Shown: in pieces, positions 4,635 to 6,749 of the stretch | How the letters are laid out: every line of letters begins with the position of its first letter | Position numbering within the stretch: position 1 is the first letter of the stretch | DNA from: Candidatus Aenigmatarchaeota archaeon | GTDB taxonomy: Archaea; Aenigmatarchaeota; Aenigmatarchaeia; QMZP01 | DNA length: 6,749 bases | NCBI GenBank assembly: GCA_030672885.1 | Contig: DAOVFN010000036.1 | Coordinates: 1-6,749, forward strand | Direction of reading: 5' to 3' | Notes under the pieces: generated by a model | What the model saw: only the letters and a program-made list of their open reading frames with translations | Databases searched by the model: none | Told to the model about the DNA's origin: nothing | Program-made: the position numbers and the translations under genes

Positions 4635-4691
4635 GTTTTCTGCACACCATGACAGGGACAATTCCGTGATGCTCTGTATGCGCCGAGGGGG

Positions 4692-4729
4692 AAATCCTCC
4701 CCAACTAGCAGTAAATAAGCTAGCTAGAT
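4692..4729 (-). other. T-loop intron (59/60, or 60/61 by ambiguity) of tRNA-Gly, 38 nt
   Basis: The junction is ambiguous by one T, so the intron is 4692-4729 or 4693-4730. The 59/60 reading gives 5' bulge AA|T and 3' bulge TT|T. The central helix is UUC with GGA plus a G-A mismatch, so the BHB is relaxed. The intron forms a 10-bp helix (bases 2-11 with 21-30, including CTAGC/GCTAG). The outer helix is GGGGG/CCCCC of the T stem. Confidence 0.78.
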
Positions 4730-4759
4730 ATTCGAACCCCCGTCACAGGCTTGGAAGGC

Positions 4760-4808
4760 CTATCCCAATCACTGTCCCACAGGGGACTCAGGTTTTCCAA
4801 ATGACTGT
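4760..4808 (-). other. Anticodon-stem intron (29/30) of tRNA-Gly, 49 nt
   Basis: A full BHB is present at a non-canonical position. Central helix ATCC (4814-4811, exon) pairs with GGAT (4765-4762, intron). The 5' bulge is AG|A, the 3' bulge AG|G, outer helix AGG/CCT. The intron-side helix has eight pairs (CAGTCATT with AGTGATTG, two G-U). A hairpin GTCCC-CTGT-GGGAC caps the intron. Cutting after the second base of each bulge rejoins CCAG to GCC, restoring a perfect anticodon stem. Confidence 0.85.
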
Positions 4809-4827
4809 CTGGATCCTACCACTAGAC

Positions 4828-4928
4828 TATCGGCGCATTGTTTTGTTATTCTCAATTGTTTTCTTGTTGCTTATCAGCTTGCAGAAGGCGGAAGCCTCTC
4901 GTAAGCTGATTATCGGCGCATTGTTTTG
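4828..4928. repeat. 18-bp direct repeat of the tRNA-Gly 5' end flanking a hairpin
   Basis: The same 18 bases occur at 4828-4845 and 4911-4928, 83 bases apart. Each copy holds the first nine tRNA bases (GCGCCGATA) plus nine upstream bases. Between them, 4872-4910 forms a long hairpin: ATCAGCTT/AAGCTGAT outer stem, AGGC/GCCT inner stem, GGAA or complementary TTCC loop. It could be a tandem duplication scar or an insertion with target duplication. Confidence 0.85.
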
Positions 4929-4944
4929 AATATTACATGCTACC

Positions 4945-4954
4945 TATTTAAAAT
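4945..4954 (-). promoter_or_regulatory. TATA box upstream of the duplicated tRNA-Gly 5' end
   Basis: ATTTTAAATA on the - strand lies 26 bases from the first G of the upstream (partial) GCGCCGATA copy, and about 110 from the real tRNA. The expected start is around 4920-4924. No good TATA element is seen 25-30 bases before 4836. Confidence 0.55.
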
Positions 4955-4978
4955 TGTTGCAGAATCGCCTCTTGCTGG

Positions 4979-5509
4979 TTAAAAATCGAAATTTATGTCC
5001 TGTTTCCCTGGGGGTTTGGGGCCTCGTTCTGGGGCTTCCTGTTCTTCAGTGGCCTTTTCTGACGGTTCCTCTTCCGCAATCTTCTCCCCAGGTATCCCGT
5101 CCGCTATCTTCTTTGCCATGCTATACATGCTGGCATCGTCCTGCTTCTTTACAGGAAGGACTTCCTCTAGGCCCATGCCCCTCTCAGCATCTGTCCTGGG
5201 AATAATATGGAAATGTATGTGTGGTATCCTCTGTCCTGCCACCTGCCCGTTGCTCTGTGATATTGATATGCCCTTTGTCCCACTTGCCTTTTGAACCCCA
5301 ATAGCAACCCTTCTCAGGGCCTTCATCAATTCTGCCGCCTCGCTCTCCCCTATGCTGAATATGTCTTGGACATGCTTCTTTGATATCAATACTGTGTGCC
5401 CGGGATTCCTCGGGTTTATGTCAAGGAAGGCAAAGCTGCTGCTGTCCTCATATACCTTCTTGGAGGGAATCTCTCCCCCGGCAATCTTGCAGAATATGCA
5501 GTCCACCAT
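4979..5509 (-). CDS. HIT-family nucleotide hydrolase/transferase with acidic C-terminal tail
   Basis: HIT (histidine triad) proteins hydrolyse or transfer nucleotide phosphoramidates and related compounds; the substrate here cannot be told. The 176-residue product has an N-terminal zinc-type CIFC (C4, C7), LDINPRNPGHTVLISKKHV (29-47) and the triad PHIHFHIIP with H97, H99, H101, where H99 should be the nucleophile. SNGQVAGQ (86-93) is the usual phosphate-contact loop. From about residue 140 it carries an extra acidic, proline-containing tail (EEEPSEKATEEQEAPERG...) ending in INFDF, absent from its neighbour and from typical HIT proteins. It starts 7 bases after the upstream HIT gene's stop, with GTGAT as Shine-Dalgarno. 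Confidence 0.93.
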   Translation of the reverse strand: MVDCIFCKIAGGEIPSKKVYEDSSSFAFLDINPRNPGHTVLISKKHVQDIFSIGESEAAELMKALRRVAIGVQKASGTKGISISQSNGQVAGQRIPHIHFHIIPRTDAERGMGLEEVLPVKKQDDASMYSMAKKIADGIPGEKIAEEEPSEKATEEQEAPERGPKPPGKQDINFDF

Positions 5510-5516
5510 ATAATCA

Positions 5517-5954
5517 CTACTTGGGTATCTTGGACATAAGCTTTTTAACTATTTCGCTTCTCTCAGCATCCGTGGTCTTCTTGATAGGCAATATGCCCTC
5601 GATGCTTACAGCGTCCTGGTCAGAGAACCTGGGTATCACATGAAAGTGCACATGCCTTATCAGCTGGCCTGCAGAGGCCCCGCTGCTCTGGGCAATAGAC
5701 ACCCCGTCAGCATCAGTTCCATTGACTATGGCTATTGACACCTTTCTCACGGCATTGAAGAGGGGACCTGCCTTCTCTTCAGGAAGGTCCATGATGGTTT
5801 CGTGATGACTGTTACTCACAACGATTGTGTGCCCGGGATTCCTCGGGTTTATGTCAAGGAAGGCAGTGGCCCACTTGTCCTCATATACCTTCCAGGACTT
5901 TATCGTCCCTCTGACAATCCTGCAGAATATGCAGTCATTAACCTGGCCTGCCAT
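5517..5954 (-). CDS. HIT-family nucleotide hydrolase/transferase
   Basis: This is the first gene of a two-gene HIT operon. The 145-residue product has CIFC (C8, C11), AFLDINPRNPGHTIVVS (31-47) and the triad RHVHFHVIP with H101, H103 (presumed nucleophile) and H105, preceded by SSGASAGQ (90-97). It ends soon after the core fold, so it is of usual length. It is a paralog of the next gene, and one 40-bp stretch (5826-5865) is identical to 5393-5432 there. The start at 5954 has GTGAT upstream; the TATA box at 5986-5994 implies a leader of about 10 bases. Confidence 0.94.
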   Translation of the reverse strand: MAGQVNDCIFCRIVRGTIKSWKVYEDKWATAFLDINPRNPGHTIVVSNSHHETIMDLPEEKAGPLFNAVRKVSIAIVNGTDADGVSIAQSSGASAGQLIRHVHFHVIPRFSDQDAVSIEGILPIKKTTDAERSEIVKKLMSKIPK

Positions 5955-5985
5955 GCAATCACTGTTGATAATATATGAAGGCTCT

Positions 5986-5994
5986 CATTTAACC
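5986..5994 (-). promoter_or_regulatory. Probable TATA box of the HIT operon
   Basis: GGTTAAATG on the - strand, about 36 bases before the first HIT start codon. An alternative AT-rich element is TATATTAT around 5968-5976, which is too close to the gene. Confidence 0.4.
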
Positions 5995-5995
5995 T

Positions 5996-6295
5996 TATCG
6001 GCGGGAAGTCTCCTCGCGAGAGTTGGGGGAAAGGGGTGAGAGCCGATATTTTATATGGTTATCTGGACAATATAAGTTCATAGGGCAGGGACTGCCCGAA
6101 TACACTCTTTTGGATGACCGTGTGAGACCTGTGTGATGTGGTCGATGAATTAGGAAGCCCCTTCCGAAAGGTATGGAGTAGTTCATATAGGATGGAACCG
6201 CCTTGGACAGAAGCCGGCCAGGCCCTGCCGTGGTTGCGGTTCGTCCCTGTTTCTGGCATCACGCCAGTGCCCCCGGACAGCCCCAAAAAACGTTA
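5996..6295 (+). ncRNA. Structured gene-free region, possible RNA gene of uncertain type and strand
   Basis: No convincing protein is encoded in 300 bases. ATCGGC (5998-6003) pairs with GCCGAT (6042-6047), followed by an AT-rich TATTTTATAT (about 6048-6057) that could be a + strand TATA box with start near 6080. Downstream are hairpins GGGCAG-GGA-CTGCCC (about 6088-6102), GACC/GGTC, GGAAG-CCC-CTTCC and CTGGC-ATCAC-GCCAG. The + strand segment GGACAGAAGCCGGC (about 6207-6220) resembles RNase P RNA conserved region V (ACAGAANNNSG). A convincing conserved region I (GRGGAAASUCC-like) was not found, so RNase P RNA is only a suggestion. Confidence 0.3.
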
Positions 6296-6318
6296 ATCAA
6301 CTATGCCATGGTGTTCGC

Positions 6319-6327
6319 ATTTAAATA
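6319..6327 (+). promoter_or_regulatory. TATA box of ppdK
   Basis: ATTTAAATA, near-ideal, gives a start near 6348 and a leader of roughly 15-18 bases before ATG 6366. GGTG at 6360-6363 is a weak, close Shine-Dalgarno. Confidence 0.6.
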
Positions 6328-6365
6328 ATTTGCCTGTGAAAACAGTCTCTAAAAGCAGTGGTGTT

Positions 6366-6749
6366 ATGAAGAAACATATATATGCCTTTGACGAGGTGGA
6401 GAAGGGGAATTCTGAGAGCATGATAAAGCTCCTGGGAAACAAGGGAGCCCAGCTCGCTGAGCTGACAGCAGCGGGACTTCCTGTCCCTCCGGGCTTCACT
6501 ATCACCACAGAGGCTTGCATAGATTTCTACAGAAGAGAAAATTCATGGCCTGATGGGCTCGAGGACAATGTAAAGGGATGCGTGAAGGGGCTCGAGGAAA
6601 AGACAGGCAAGGAATTCGGGGGCAGGGAGAAGCCGCTCCTAGTCTCTGTGCGTTCCGGGAGCTATGTCTCGATGCCAGGCATGATGGATACTGTCCTGAA
6701 CATAGGGCTGAGCAGCGACAACATAGAGGGATTCGCGAGGCTCACCAGC
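6366..6749 (+). CDS. ppdK: Pyruvate phosphate dikinase, N-terminal part (cut by window end)
   Basis: The enzyme interconverts pyruvate + ATP + phosphate and phosphoenolpyruvate + AMP + pyrophosphate, linking glycolysis and gluconeogenesis in the cytoplasm. The 128 codons present match the start of the ATP-grasp nucleotide-binding domain: LLGNKGAQLAELTAAGLPVPPGFTITTEAC (22-51), LEEKTGKEFG (76-85) and PLLVSVRSGSYVSMPGMMDTVLNIGL (90-115), with the conserved SVRSG arginine (R96) and MPGMMDT. It is distinguished from PEP synthase by the GLPVPPGFTITTEAC and SMPGMMDTVLN segments. The full protein is normally near 880 residues, so phosphohistidine and PEP-binding domains lie beyond the window. The start is supported by its own TATA box. 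Confidence 0.95.
   Translation, partial: MKKHIYAFDEVEKGNSESMIKLLGNKGAQLAELTAAGLPVPPGFTITTEACIDFYRRENSWPDGLEDNVKGCVKGLEEKTGKEFGGREKPLLVSVRSGSYVSMPGMMDTVLNIGLSSDNIEGFARLTS

Larger units (their letters stand above)
4679..4836 (-). tRNA. tRNA-Gly(UCC) with two non-canonical introns (29/30 and 59/60)
   Basis: After removing 49-nt and 38-nt introns a 71-nt cloverleaf remains. Acceptor GCGCCGA (4836-4830) pairs with TCGGCGC (4686-4680), then discriminator A; CCA is not encoded. The D arm is GTCT-AGTGGTA-GGAT. The anticodon stem, CAG from exon 1 plus GC from exon 2, pairs with GCCTG; loop CTTCCAA gives anticodon TCC (4753-4755). T stem GGGGG/CCCCC carries loop TTCGAAT. No intron is at the usual 37/38 site: one splits the 5' strand of the anticodon stem, the other the T loop. 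Glycine identity follows from C35, C36 and discriminator A. Confidence 0.9.

Noticed and set aside
4607..4645. Longer start (ATG 4645) for the unrecognised gene
   Set aside because: The extension would encode through the TATA box at 4627-4634, and the TATA spacing places the transcript start at the ATG at 4606.
4615..4929. 104-codon open frame on the + strand across tRNA-Gly
   Set aside because: It lies over the split tRNA-Gly gene and its upstream duplication; no ribosome-binding site or protein family supports it.
6059..6290. Open frames on the - strand upstream of ppdK
   Set aside because: They are short, low in coding signal, without ribosome-binding sites or family resemblance; the region looks like structured RNA or spacer.

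Overview
The window is from an archaeon. Evidence: archaeal/eukaryotic-type genes (Pth2 peptidyl-tRNA hydrolase, prefoldin alpha, an eL18-uL13-uS9 ribosomal operon, archaeal-type uS10), AT-rich TATA boxes at archaeal spacing, Shine-Dalgarno sites built on GGTGAT (complementary to the archaeal 16S 3' end), and tRNA genes without encoded CCA that carry bulge-helix-bulge (BHB) introns. The phylum is not settled. Introns at odd tRNA positions are known in Thermoproteales and in some DPANN/ARMAN archaea; the short genes and the relocated rps10 make a DPANN-like lineage reasonable, but this is inference.

Layout. 1-345: T-rich tract, a promoter and a possible tiny ORF. 348-1316 (+): pth2, then a repeat- and hairpin-rich spacer, then prefoldin alpha. 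1317-1896: no protein gene; several inverted repeats and a probable ~110-nt structured RNA (about 1470-1590) behind its own TATA box. 1897-3470 (-): ribosomal operon rpl18e-rpl13-rps9-rps10, TATA box at 3536-3544. 3605-3809 (-): tRNA-Leu(CAA) with two introns, preceded by a GC-rich leader with 34-nt periodicity. 4025-4606 (-): leaderless gene of unknown function. 4679-4836 (-): tRNA-Gly(UCC) with two introns, both at non-canonical positions, preceded by an 83-bp partial duplication of its own 5' end. 4979-5954 (-): two tandem HIT-family hydrolase paralogs. 5996-6295: structured, non-coding, possibly an RNA gene. 6366-6749 (+): start of pyruvate phosphate dikinase, cut by the window edge.

Most of the window serves translation: ribosomal proteins, two tRNAs, peptidyl-tRNA recycling and co-translational folding. 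The most notable content is the tRNA architecture. Neither tRNA would be recognised as a contiguous gene; both resolve to standard cloverleaves only after removing two introns each, and both carry a T-loop intron at the same site (59/60). An imperfect 23-nt repeat links the tRNA-Leu T-loop intron to the prefoldin leader.
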